A stretch of DNA of 64,000 nucleotides from Cellulophaga baltica (lineage in GTDB: Bacteria; Bacteroidota; Bacteroidia; Flavobacteriales; Flavobacteriaceae). Below, in pieces: positions 32,111-40,258 of the stretch. The notes under the pieces are model-generated. The model was not told the origin of the DNA. It ran no database searches and was given only the letters and a program-made list of their open reading frames with translations. The position numbers and the translations under genes were made by a program. Within the stretch, counting starts at the first letter, position 1; each line of letters opens with the position of its first letter. The stretch covers positions 1 to 64,000 of the forward strand of contig NZ_JAHKQN010000035.1 in the NCBI RefSeq assembly GCF_018861125.1, written 5' to 3'.

Positions 32111-32137
32111 CTGAGTCGTCCTAAAATAGGCTGACAT
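32111..32137. repeat. IS3-like terminal sequence remnant
   Basis: GTCGTCCTAAAATAGG resembles the right-end inverted repeat of the IS3 element at 1930 (ACGTCCTAAAATACGG). No transposase adjoins it; it may be the solo end of a lost element. Confidence 0.35.
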
Positions 32138-32151
32138 TTTTTTAATAAATT

Positions 32152-32182
32152 AAACCAGAGAAATTAACTTCTCTGGTTTTTT
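32152..32182 (+). terminator. intrinsic terminator of the TonB-receptor unit
   Basis: AACCAGAGAA, loop ATTAAC, TTCTCTGGTT followed by a T run. Confidence 0.8.
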
Positions 32183-32238
32183 TGCTGTTTACAATAACTA
32201 TTGAAAAATTCTCATATCAAACACTTAATAAAGATATA

Positions 32239-32496
32239 GATAAAAGTATTGAAGAAGGTACTAACTCAGAGTCTGATGATTATTCAAGTTATAAAAAAAT
32301 TACGCCCAAGATTAATAATAAAGCTTAAAAAGTTGACAAAACTAATACAAACAATGTCCCATGGATGCATACAGCAATAAGCAATGCTAAAAGACTACTA
32401 CTAGATGTTCATCATAGAATTGATGACGTTTTTTTAAATAACTATGAATGAATTCTGTTAAAAGTTAAATAAAAGGCATTTTGCTGAGAAAACGCC
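32239..32496 (+). pseudogene. ISXO2/IS1595-type transposase remnant
   Basis: PWMHTAISNAKRLLLDVHHR, then, after a frameshift and a stop, MNEFC and KLNKRHFAEK, match the C-terminal end of ISXO2-like transposases. The preceding 40 codons are partly open but contain a stop. Non-functional. With the OrfA remnant at 28006 it flanks the TonB-receptor unit. Confidence 0.6.
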
Positions 32497-32565
32497 CTAT
32501 AAATTATTTATTTTTAAATGGAAGGAATTATAGGTGTTTATAATGGTAAGCATATTGCTTTAAAA

Positions 32566-32650
32566 CGACTTATTTAAGCTAAAATATTAAGTTATAAATG
32601 AAATATTTTAATACCGTTTTAGTTTGCTTTAAAAGCAAACTAAAATGATT
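32566..32650. repeat. dispersed intergenic repeat, copy B
   Basis: Related to 25702-25780. In this copy TTTTAGTTTGCTTT/AAAGCAAACTAAAA forms a perfect 14-bp hairpin with no spacer (about 32617-32645), possibly a terminator-like or miniature element end. Confidence 0.5.
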
Positions 32651-32690
32651 TTGTAAGCGAACCAATTTGTTTCACTCTAAAAATTAATTC

Positions 32691-32738
32691 AAAAAAAACT
32701 TCGTTTACAAATGTTTTACAACACCTATAAACGAAGTT
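32691..32738 (-). terminator. intrinsic terminator of the PL6 gene
   Basis: On the minus strand AACTTCGTTTA and TAAACGAAGTT form a stem followed by a T run (the A run at 32691-32698 on plus). Lies 53 bp past the PL6 stop. Confidence 0.7.
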
Positions 32739-32790
32739 AAATACTACTTTTAAAATATTTCTAGAAAGTAGTTTTCAATACGGCTAAATT

Positions 32791-35097
32791 CTAATACATT
32801 AATTTTTGTTTTAGATTTTGCTCTATTCTAATCTTTCCTGAATTAATTACGGTATTATTTTCTGGTTTCTGTCCTTTTTCTCCCCATAATACAGCAACCT
32901 CTTTTACTGCATTATTTTTAAAAGTATTATCAGCAAAAACAACATTTACAATACCGTGATTTTGTATTAGTAAACCACTCTTATCTGCATTTCCAGAATT
33001 TGTAAATGTATTATTCTTAAGTATTAAATTTCCTCCTATGGTAGATTCATCATAACCACCACGGTAATAATTTAAAACTGAAGCCGCAACATTATCAAAA
33101 GTAGTATTTGTTATTGTTACAAACTCTGCATTATAATCACCTTTTGAGTCTGTTTCTGTATTTAAAAGAATACCTTCTAATGAGTTTTTGATAACACTAT
33201 TTGATATAGAAATAGTATCAGCAAATGATGCTTTGTAGGCTTTTATAACCGTTTTAAAGTTTGCTATTTCGGTATTATTAATAAAAAGATTAAAGGCTTT
33301 AGACATGTTCTTATCTAAAGTTACAATTGCATCTTGAGTTTTATCACCTCTTAATACAACTCCGTCAAGTTTCAATATACCTTTTGGGTGCATTACAAAA
33401 CCAGGATTTTCAGTATTAAATTGAATTTCAGCTTTTTTATTTGCGTCTGCCGACACAATACTGATTGTTTTATCAATAAGTAAACTTTCGCTAATATTAT
33501 AGATTTCAGCTTTTAATGATAGAATATCTCCTGACTTTGCTGTTTTAAGTTTACTAACTAAGTCTTCACCTGAAGTAACTTCAAGTGTTTCTCCTTTGTA
33601 ATTTGAAGCTTCAGATGAAAACCATTCTGAACCATAAATTGATTTATCAAACAATGTAGCATTTGCTGGTGTTGGTAATGTAATTGCACCTACACTATTT
33701 TGCTTAGTTCTATCAGATCCAAAATAATCTTCTGTAATGGTTTCAAAATCGAAACCTTCATAAACACTTTCTAAATTACTTGAAGGCGCGTAGAAGTTTT
33801 CAGCTATTTTAGCTACCTCAAAACTTTTAGTAATAAGTCCGTCATTAGTAACGCTACTTTTATTTTCGCTATTTAAGATGTTATTTTTAAAACTAATACC
33901 ACCAACATCATCATAATTTACCACAGGATAATTATCTGCATTGTGGTTGTATACTAAATTATTAGCAACAATCATACGCTCTGGTCTTGCTGAACGAATT
34001 TCAGAAGCTGGTAAAACGTCTTTTTTATCAATATTTGTACCTACACCAAACTGGAAAGGTGATTTACAATCAATATATGTATTATAAGCTACCACAACAT
34101 CAGTAACTTGATTATAACGGTTTAAAGGTGATTTAGGAATACCGTTCATCACTGCTAAAGCACTTCTAAACTTATCTCCTTTAATATTATAGAAATAGTT
34201 ATTAGTAATCCAATGCCCTGTATTAATTACACGAATACCACCAATAAATTCTGAATTATCATTACCAATAAAAACATTACCATCAATAGTACAATAATTA
34301 CCATGTCTTAAAACCAATGAGCCTTCACTTTCAAAAAAGACATTGTTTCTAAATTCATTAAAATTAGATTTGTTTGAAATTATTTCGACCTCACCATTAC
34401 ATCTATCAAAATAATTATTGGATACATTTGTATATGATGGTGCCATAGAAGTATGACTACTTCCTATTTGTAAAGTTTCACCATGCGGACCACCTTTACG
34501 AGGTCTCGGGCCAAAATGATTGTTTACAATTTGATGATGGTTATTAACGTGCTCGTTACCTTTTAAGAATACCCTAACTGTTGGACCAAAATTAGATTTA
34601 CCAACAATATTACAATGATCTAGCATGTTATTTCTACCCCAGAATTCAACCCAGTGATCTGAAACCTCTCTATTGGGTTTTGTAAATTCATCAATAACAC
34701 AATTTGTTATTCTGCTATTATTAGCTATCGTATCACTATTAAATTTAAACTGAATTACATTTTTAGTTGGCGTATATCCGTTTTTAAAATGTAAATCTTT
34801 AACCACAAGATATTCACCACCTAAACTTAAGTTAGATTCTCCTTCAATAGTAACTTTACCTGCTGTTTCAGCACGCAAAGTAATAGGCCTGTCTTCCGTT
34901 CCCTTACCAAAAAACTTAATTTGAATATCTTTCCAAACTCCGTTTTGCATTACTATCTCACTACCTGCTTCTGCTTTTGCGATAGCTTCTTTTAATTCTG
35001 ATTCGGTTGTTACCTTATTTATCGATTCTGAACTTGTTTTTTCTTGACAAGAAAACAGCGTAAGAGATAAGATAAAAAGGATTAATTTTTTTTTCAT
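32791..35097 (-). CDS. PL6-family polysaccharide lyase (alginate lyase type), lipoprotein
   Basis: A 768-aa protein from the internal Met at 35097 (MKKKLILF...SLTLFSC, lipobox Cys 17); the ORF could begin at 35139 but would lack a signal. Right-handed parallel beta-helix with a PL6-type catalytic region: NHFGPRPRKGGPHGETLQIG (around residue 215) and VEIISNKS, where the conserved Lys and Arg of the family are expected. A second beta-helix domain follows (about 490-768). PL6 enzymes cleave alginate or, rarely, dermatan sulfate; alginate is likeliest. Transcribed alone, behind a double operator. Confidence 0.85.
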   Translation of the reverse strand: MKKKLILFILSLTLFSCQEKTSSESINKVTTESELKEAIAKAEAGSEIVMQNGVWKDIQIKFFGKGTEDRPITLRAETAGKVTIEGESNLSLGGEYLVVKDLHFKNGYTPTKNVIQFKFNSDTIANNSRITNCVIDEFTKPNREVSDHWVEFWGRNNMLDHCNIVGKSNFGPTVRVFLKGNEHVNNHHQIVNNHFGPRPRKGGPHGETLQIGSSHTSMAPSYTNVSNNYFDRCNGEVEIISNKSNFNEFRNNVFFESEGSLVLRHGNYCTIDGNVFIGNDNSEFIGGIRVINTGHWITNNYFYNIKGDKFRSALAVMNGIPKSPLNRYNQVTDVVVAYNTYIDCKSPFQFGVGTNIDKKDVLPASEIRSARPERMIVANNLVYNHNADNYPVVNYDDVGGISFKNNILNSENKSSVTNDGLITKSFEVAKIAENFYAPSSNLESVYEGFDFETITEDYFGSDRTKQNSVGAITLPTPANATLFDKSIYGSEWFSSEASNYKGETLEVTSGEDLVSKLKTAKSGDILSLKAEIYNISESLLIDKTISIVSADANKKAEIQFNTENPGFVMHPKGILKLDGVVLRGDKTQDAIVTLDKNMSKAFNLFINNTEIANFKTVIKAYKASFADTISISNSVIKNSLEGILLNTETDSKGDYNAEFVTITNTTFDNVAASVLNYYRGGYDESTIGGNLILKNNTFTNSGNADKSGLLIQNHGIVNVVFADNTFKNNAVKEVAVLWGEKGQKPENNTVINSGKIRIEQNLKQKLMY

Positions 35098-35192
35098 GTT
35101 TGCTAAGTTGAGTACTATTTTAATTAAGACACCAATCATTTCCTGTACTTATGGCAATAAGGCTATTAAATATGCTAAAAAGACAAGAAAAC

Positions 35193-35221
35193 TGGTTTAC
35201 CAATTTGGTTTACCAAATATA
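35193..35221 (-). promoter_or_regulatory. double operator and -7 box of the PL6 gene
   Basis: TGGTTTACCA (35193-35202) and ATTTGGTTTACCAAAT (35203-35218), each an inverted repeat TGGT-TT-ACCA, lie side by side. On the minus strand TATATTTG (TAnnTTTG type, plus-strand 35214-35221) overlaps the second copy. The TGGTnnACCA form is like GntR/FadR-family operators. No regulator gene is adjacent. Confidence 0.6.
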
Positions 35222-35416
35222 ATCATATTTATGTCATTGTCGAATTTTTAACATTATTTAATCATATTGAAACTTTTAAATGAAGACAATTAGTATATTA
35301 ACAAAAAAAGTAAAGCAACTTAATTAATGAAAAATAATAGGTAAATACACAAAAAGAGAGTTTAAAGAATATTTTTTTTAGTATATTAAAATTATTAGCA
35401 GTCGTAATAATTTGTA

Positions 35417-36427
35417 TTAAGAATAACTAGCTTCAATAATATCATAAGCTAGTTTCTCACTAGCAGCTAATTTATATTTTGAGCTTGTATTTTTATAAGG
35501 GTTGGGGTTAGGGATGCTTTTAGTATCAATAGCATTGAATATGGCTGGGTGCACATAATAATTTTTACATACAGTAGGCGTATTCCCTAATTCTTCAGCT
35601 ACCATTTTTATAACGATATTGCTGAATTTCTTTCTACTTTTTTGGGTTTTCAAACTACTTTTTATCGCTTCTTCGTAGCATTCTACTCCTAGCCTGCTAC
35701 CCGCCCAAGTTCTAAAATCTTTACTAGAAAAATCATCACCCATATATTTAGCAATGTAATTATTAACCTCATCACTATCTAAATCATGAAAAGTACCATT
35801 TTCATCTTTATACCTAAATATTTCATAGCCAGGTAAACCTGCAACCTCTTTTATAAAAGGTATCAAATCTTCATCATCTATATGAACCTCTCGCTCTTTA
35901 TTACTTTTTCCTTTATAATTAAAAACAAGTTCATCTTCATCAATACTTAAATGTTTTCTTCGGAGTGTGGTAAGTCCAAAAGTTTCATTTCTATTCCGAT
36001 ATTGCTTATTCCCAATTCTGATTCCGTACTCATCAAGAATAAGAATTATTAAGGCTAACAATTTTTGCTTCTTCCAAGTTTTTAATTTTAAATCTTTATG
36101 TGCTCTCTTTCTTATTTTTGGTAAGCGATTGGCAAAATGAAGCATTTTTTTAAATTTAGCCTCTTGTTGTTGCTTTTCATATTCAGAGTGGTAAATATAT
36201 TGTTTACGCCCTTTTAAATCACGACCAGTAGCTTGTATATGACCGTCACTAAAACCACAAATAAAAACTTGTGACCACATAGGGGGAATTACTAAGTTTT
36301 TTAAACGTTTTAATGCTTTTTTATCTGTAATTCTACCACCATCTTCAGCATAAAAAGAAAATCCTCTCCCGCATTTTTTTCGAGAAATACACATTGCAGA
36401 ATCGTCTACTTCTTGAATTTTAAACAT
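35417..36427 (-). CDS. type IB DNA topoisomerase (poxvirus-like)
   Basis: A 336-aa enzyme that relaxes DNA by single-strand nicking through a Tyr. N-terminal domain (about 1-85) and catalytic domain with RNRNETFGLTTLRRKH (about 142-158), the KxxN-type lysine region NYKGKSNKER, DFRTWAGS (about 236-243) and the Tyr in VCKNYYVHPAI (about 288-298). Normal length for bacterial TopIB. The next upstream gene (36447) is 20 bp away on the same strand, so they form one unit. Confidence 0.9.
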   Translation of the reverse strand: MFKIQEVDDSAMCISRKKCGRGFSFYAEDGGRITDKKALKRLKNLVIPPMWSQVFICGFSDGHIQATGRDLKGRKQYIYHSEYEKQQQEAKFKKMLHFANRLPKIRKRAHKDLKLKTWKKQKLLALIILILDEYGIRIGNKQYRNRNETFGLTTLRRKHLSIDEDELVFNYKGKSNKEREVHIDDEDLIPFIKEVAGLPGYEIFRYKDENGTFHDLDSDEVNNYIAKYMGDDFSSKDFRTWAGSRLGVECYEEAIKSSLKTQKSRKKFSNIVIKMVAEELGNTPTVCKNYYVHPAIFNAIDTKSIPNPNPYKNTSSKYKLAASEKLAYDIIEASYS

Positions 36428-36446
36428 GAGAGAAGATTTATATTAA

Positions 36447-36848
36447 TTAAATAGAATTTGAAATTCTATTTTGTGATTTTGGTTTTACAGATATTGATGC
36501 TGTATCTGCATTAGTTATTGAAGTTCTGATTGTACTCATCGCTAATTTCAAAGATTGAAAGTCATTTAAACACTTTAGGTTTTCTGTAACCATGGTATCT
36601 AAATCTAATTCTGTCATTATTTTATTTTCTGTTTTAAAAACATTATCAATAAGCTTGATTAAATGCCTATTTCTATAACTACAGTCTAAAATAAAAATAT
36701 TCAAATCTCTTAACTCATCTAATCCGTTAGCTTTTATATAAGAATCATAATTAGAAACTAAAGTTTTTCTATACGCTGTAATTTTGTTACCTCTTTGGGT
36801 AGCTTCATCTTTTAATACTTGTAATTGTTCTTTTGTAGTAGCTTTCAT
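36447..36848 (-). CDS. small helical protein of unknown function
   Basis: A 133-aa soluble, mostly helical protein with no signal or membrane segment. No motif is recognised. It is the upstream partner of topoisomerase IB (20 bp spacing). The arrangement with a SYLF, porin and CsbD group on the opposite strand suggests a stress-response neighbourhood. Confidence 0.6.
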   Translation of the reverse strand: MKATTKEQLQVLKDEATQRGNKITAYRKTLVSNYDSYIKANGLDELRDLNIFILDCSYRNRHLIKLIDNVFKTENKIMTELDLDTMVTENLKCLNDFQSLKLAMSTIRTSITNADTASISVKPKSQNRISNSI

Positions 36849-37052
36849 GTGTAGTTTTTTAAGTGTTTCAAATTTAGATTCAGATAAAAAAAAGAATTAC
36901 TCTAAAAAAAATATTTTTGAACTCTATCGATTTCGCAACCTAATAGTTACCTGTTTAATATATTCCAATTCTTTTAAAATTATTTTAACATTAGTATTGG
37001 TTTTGCATCAAGAAATTAAGTGTAACAGCAAATAAGCTACAGGTATCCTTTC

Positions 37053-37060
37053 TAATTTTG
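37053..37060 (+). promoter_or_regulatory. -7 box of the SYLF gene
   Basis: TAATTTTG, 30 bp before the start codon at 37090. No TTG is well placed 20 bp upstream. Confidence 0.4.
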
Positions 37061-37089
37061 GAGTATTAATAATTTAAACAAAAACACTT

Positions 37090-37635
37090 ATGAAAACTTT
37101 AAAAACAATATTATTAGGAGCAATTTTATTTACCGCATTTAGCGGATTTTCTCAAACAGAGAAGCAAGCTAAAATTATGAAAGATGCTGAGAAAGTAAAA
37201 AAAGAAATGATCCAGACAGACAAAGGTTTAAAAAATTTTGTAGATAACTCTACTGCCTATGTAATTTTCCCTAATGTTGGTGAAGGTGCATTAATCGTAG
37301 GTGGAGCATCTGGTAATGGAGTAGTTTATCAAAATGGTCAACCAATTGGTTTAGCAGATCTTAAAAAAATTGATGTTGGTTTACAAGCTGGTGGACAAGC
37401 ATTATCTGAAGTTATCTTTTTTGAAACTGAAGAGGCTTTAAAAAGGTTTAAAGATAATGAATTAACATTTTCTGCTGAAGCTTCAGCAGTAATTGTCGAA
37501 TCAGGAGCTTCAAAAAATGCAAATTATAATGAGGGAGTTGTTGTATTTACAATGCCTAAAGCTGGTGCCATGGCCGATTTATCTGTTGGTGGACAAAAAT
37601 TAAAATTCGATGCATTTGATGATCGTTCTAAATAA
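37090..37635 (+). CDS. secreted SYLF (Ysc84-type) lipid-binding domain protein
   Basis: A 181-aa protein with a signal peptide (cleavage near GFSQ) and a SYLF domain over most of its length: YVIFPNVGEGALIVGGASGN (about 57-76), GLQAGGQALSEVIFF and FSAEASAVI. SYLF domains bind membranes or phosphoinositides in eukaryotes; in bacteria the role is unclear, often in envelope stress. Terminator at 37660. Confidence 0.85.
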   Translation: MKTLKTILLGAILFTAFSGFSQTEKQAKIMKDAEKVKKEMIQTDKGLKNFVDNSTAYVIFPNVGEGALIVGGASGNGVVYQNGQPIGLADLKKIDVGLQAGGQALSEVIFFETEEALKRFKDNELTFSAEASAVIVESGASKNANYNEGVVVFTMPKAGAMADLSVGGQKLKFDAFDDRSK

Positions 37636-37659
37636 TATTTAGCATTATAGCTTTATATG

Positions 37660-37692
37660 AAAGTCCTGTCTAATTAAGACAGGACTTTTTTT
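37660..37692 (+). terminator. intrinsic terminator of the SYLF gene
   Basis: AAGTCCTGTCT, loop AATT, AAGACAGGACTT with a T run. Confidence 0.85.
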
Positions 37693-37798
37693 ATGCCTTA
37701 AACTAAAATACATTTTTACGTTAAAACACTTTAACAAACACTTTTTTTTAGTGTCAAAAAACAAAGTGATTGTTTCAAAATCTTCGCTTCCGCAACTC

Positions 37799-37806
37799 TA
37801 GTTTTG
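37799..37806 (+). promoter_or_regulatory. -7 box of the porin gene
   Basis: TAGTTTTG (TAnnTTTG type), 46 bp before the ATG at 37852. Confidence 0.4.
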
Positions 37807-37851
37807 ATGAAAATTAAAAACAATTATTAAATTTTAAAACACATTAGTATT

Positions 37852-38433
37852 ATGAAAAAAGTAGTAGCATTATTAATATTTATGACTGCAGGAACATCAT
37901 TATTTGCTCAGTCTTGGTCAGACGAATTTCAATTAGGTGTTAAAGCAGGTGCTAACCTATCTACTGTAACTGGTGATGATTCTTCAGATCCTGGACATAG
38001 AACAAGCTTTTATGCCGGTTTATTGGCTGAAGCCCCAATAACAGAAAAATTATCTCTACAACCAGAGGTTTTTTATTCAAGACAAGGTTTTGATATTAAT
38101 GACAACCCGAATGGTTCGGATACTGAATATCAATTAGATTATATTCAAGTACCTGTATTATTAAAAGTGTATTTAGTAGACGGACTTAATATACAAGCTG
38201 GTCCTCAATTTGGTTTTAAAGTAAATGAAGATATTAATATCCCTGGTGCAGATGATGACATAGATGTTGATGGTGTTGAAGATTTTGATTTTCAACTTAC
38301 TTCTGGTTTAGAGTATAAAATTGCTCAATCAGTTTTTATACAAGCAAGATATACTTATGGTTTTTCTGAATTAGTAAAAGATACGGATACACATACCTCT
38401 TACTTTTCTGCTGGTATAGGGTACATGTTTTAA
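37852..38433 (+). CDS. outer-membrane beta-barrel protein (porin-family, OMP_b-brl type)
   Basis: A 193-aa protein with a signal peptide (cleavage near LFAQ) and an eight-stranded-type barrel: GVKAGANLSTVTG at the start, LSLQPEVFYSRQG, YIQVPVLLKVYLV and the final ...SAGIGYMF ending in Phe. This is the common Bacteroidota PorT/OMP_b-brl_2 fold. Structural or small-solute role. Followed by the CsbD gene 111 bp downstream. Confidence 0.8.
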   Translation: MKKVVALLIFMTAGTSLFAQSWSDEFQLGVKAGANLSTVTGDDSSDPGHRTSFYAGLLAEAPITEKLSLQPEVFYSRQGFDINDNPNGSDTEYQLDYIQVPVLLKVYLVDGLNIQAGPQFGFKVNEDINIPGADDDIDVDGVEDFDFQLTSGLEYKIAQSVFIQARYTYGFSELVKDTDTHTSYFSAGIGYMF

Positions 38434-38544
38434 AAAACAGGATAAATAGTTTTAGCGTCAAATTATAAATGTATTGCAGTAATACCATCGTGTAATCATT
38501 AGTAATTTTAAAGTATAGAAATAATAATCTTAAAAAATAAAAAT

Positions 38545-38730
38545 ATGAACAATACACAGTTAGAAGGTAAATGGAAACAAGTAAAAGGTGAGTTCAAACA
38601 AAAATATGGTAATCTTACCGATGATGATGTAACCTATGCAGAAGGAAAATTTGATGAAATGATAGGTAAAATTCAAGAAAAAACTGGAAGAAAAAGAGAA
38701 GAAATTGAAAAAGAAATTAGTGAACTATAG
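38545..38730 (+). CDS. CsbD-family stress protein
   Basis: A 61-aa helical, charged protein: KWKQVKGEFKQKYGNLTDDD and EGKFDEMIGKIQEKTG are the CsbD signature. Family members are induced by general stress or envelope stress. Ends in a bidirectional terminator shared with the convergent transporter gene. Confidence 0.9.
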   Translation: MNNTQLEGKWKQVKGEFKQKYGNLTDDDVTYAEGKFDEMIGKIQEKTGRKREEIEKEISEL

Positions 38731-38783
38731 TCACTAATTTATATTTCTACATTTTAAGTAGTTAATTGAGTTTTAGTCGACTT

Positions 38784-38821
38784 AAAAGAGCCATCAAAAT
38801 ATATATTTTGATGGCTCTTTT
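38784..38821. terminator. bidirectional intrinsic terminator
   Basis: AAAAGAGCCATCAAAATA and TATTTTGATGGCTCTTTT form a near-perfect stem with A and T runs on both sides, between the convergent CsbD and transporter genes. Confidence 0.85.
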
Positions 38822-38851
38822 ATATGTTACACTATAATAAACTCAGACTTC

Positions 38852-40171
38852 TTATTTACCCCAGTTTTTAATTTTATATCCCCAAACAGCAAAGAATAAT
38901 ATAATTGAATAACAAGGTATTAAAATCCAATAACTGCTTGTTGCTGCACTTGCTGTTGCAACAGATTCTGCAACTCCATTGTTAATTAATTCTACTTTGT
39001 TAGCATCTACAATTCTACCGTATAATGGTGGAATAATCGCTCCACCAGAAATAGCCATAATTAATAATGCTGATGCAGTTTTAGTAAACTTACCTAAACC
39101 ATCTAATGTTAATGGCCATATTGCTGGCCAAACAAGTGCATTTGAAACACCTAAAGCTGCTACAAACATAACAGAAGTAATTCCGCTAGTAGAAAGTATA
39201 CAAACACTAAATATAATACCTAATATAGCACTGGCAATTAAAGCTGTTCTTTGTTTTATTACTTTAGGAATTAATAAGGCACCTAATAAATAAGTTGCCA
39301 CCATTGCCATTAAAGTATAGGTTGTAAAATATTTTGCTTCTTCTGAAGAGAAACCTAATGAGATACCATATGAAATAATAGTATCACCAGCAATAACCTC
39401 AGCACCAACATATACAAATAAAGCTAATACGCCAAACCACAATTGTGGGTATTGAAAAATACTTGTTTTTGCTGTTTTTACATCAGTTGTTTCTTCTTCC
39501 TCTACAGTTGCTTCAACATTTGGTAGTGGAGCTTTTAAGATTAACATACCTAAAATAAACAATACAATTGCCATCACTACATATGGTAGAAAAACACTAT
39601 CAGCCATTGCATCTAACAAAACATTTTTTTCATCAATACTTACTGTTGCTAATTTCTCATTAACCTCATCAATGCCTGAAAGCAATAATGCACCAAAAAT
39701 TATAGAACCTAATGATCCTGCAACTTTATTAGCAATACCCATTATAGCAATACGCTTTGCTGCACTCTCTATTGGGCCTAAAATAGTAATGTATGGGTTT
39801 GATGCTGTTTGTAACAAAGTCATACCAACACCTTGAATAAATATACCTGTTAAAAACACCCAGTAAGTTCTAGCTTCTGCTGCAGGTATAAAAACTAAAG
39901 CACCAACTGCCATAATTACTAACCCTAATGACATCCCTTTTTTATATCCTATTTTACTAATAATATACGATGCCGGCAAAGCCATTACCACAAATGATAT
40001 GTATGACGCTGATGCTACTAAATATGATTGCGCATCAGTAAGTTCATTTATCGTTTTCATAAACGGAATTAAAGCTCCGTTAATCCACGTCACAAAACCA
40101 AAAATAAAAAATAGTCCTGCTATTATTAAAATTGGGACTAATGTACTTTTGGGTTTTAAATTGCTCTCCAT
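38852..40171 (-). CDS. sugar:H+ symporter of the FucP/NagP type (MFS)
   Basis: A 439-aa inner-membrane transporter with twelve predicted helices. GMTLLQTASNPYITILGP and RIAIMGIANKVAGS match the GluP/NagP branch of the FucP group, which carries glucose, galactose or N-acetylglucosamine. Its place behind three GH20 genes argues for N-acetylhexosamine. Downstream-most gene of the minus-strand locus, 87 bp after a GH20 gene. Confidence 0.85.
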   Translation of the reverse strand: MESNLKPKSTLVPILIIAGLFFIFGFVTWINGALIPFMKTINELTDAQSYLVASASYISFVVMALPASYIISKIGYKKGMSLGLVIMAVGALVFIPAAEARTYWVFLTGIFIQGVGMTLLQTASNPYITILGPIESAAKRIAIMGIANKVAGSLGSIIFGALLLSGIDEVNEKLATVSIDEKNVLLDAMADSVFLPYVVMAIVLFILGMLILKAPLPNVEATVEEEETTDVKTAKTSIFQYPQLWFGVLALFVYVGAEVIAGDTIISYGISLGFSSEEAKYFTTYTLMAMVATYLLGALLIPKVIKQRTALIASAILGIIFSVCILSTSGITSVMFVAALGVSNALVWPAIWPLTLDGLGKFTKTASALLIMAISGGAIIPPLYGRIVDANKVELINNGVAESVATASAATSSYWILIPCYSIILFFAVWGYKIKNWGK

Positions 40172-40258
40172 TTTTCTAAGGTTTAATTGATTTAAAAATT
40201 ATTATTATTTCTCGATGTTATAACTCTATTATTTTTTTAATTTTTGAATTTAATGGTA

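Noticed and set aside
32791-35097. PL6 lyase as part of the large glycan locus at 38.8-64 kb
   Set aside because: It is separated by topoisomerase, SYLF, porin and CsbD genes, has its own operator and terminator, and its substrate class differs.
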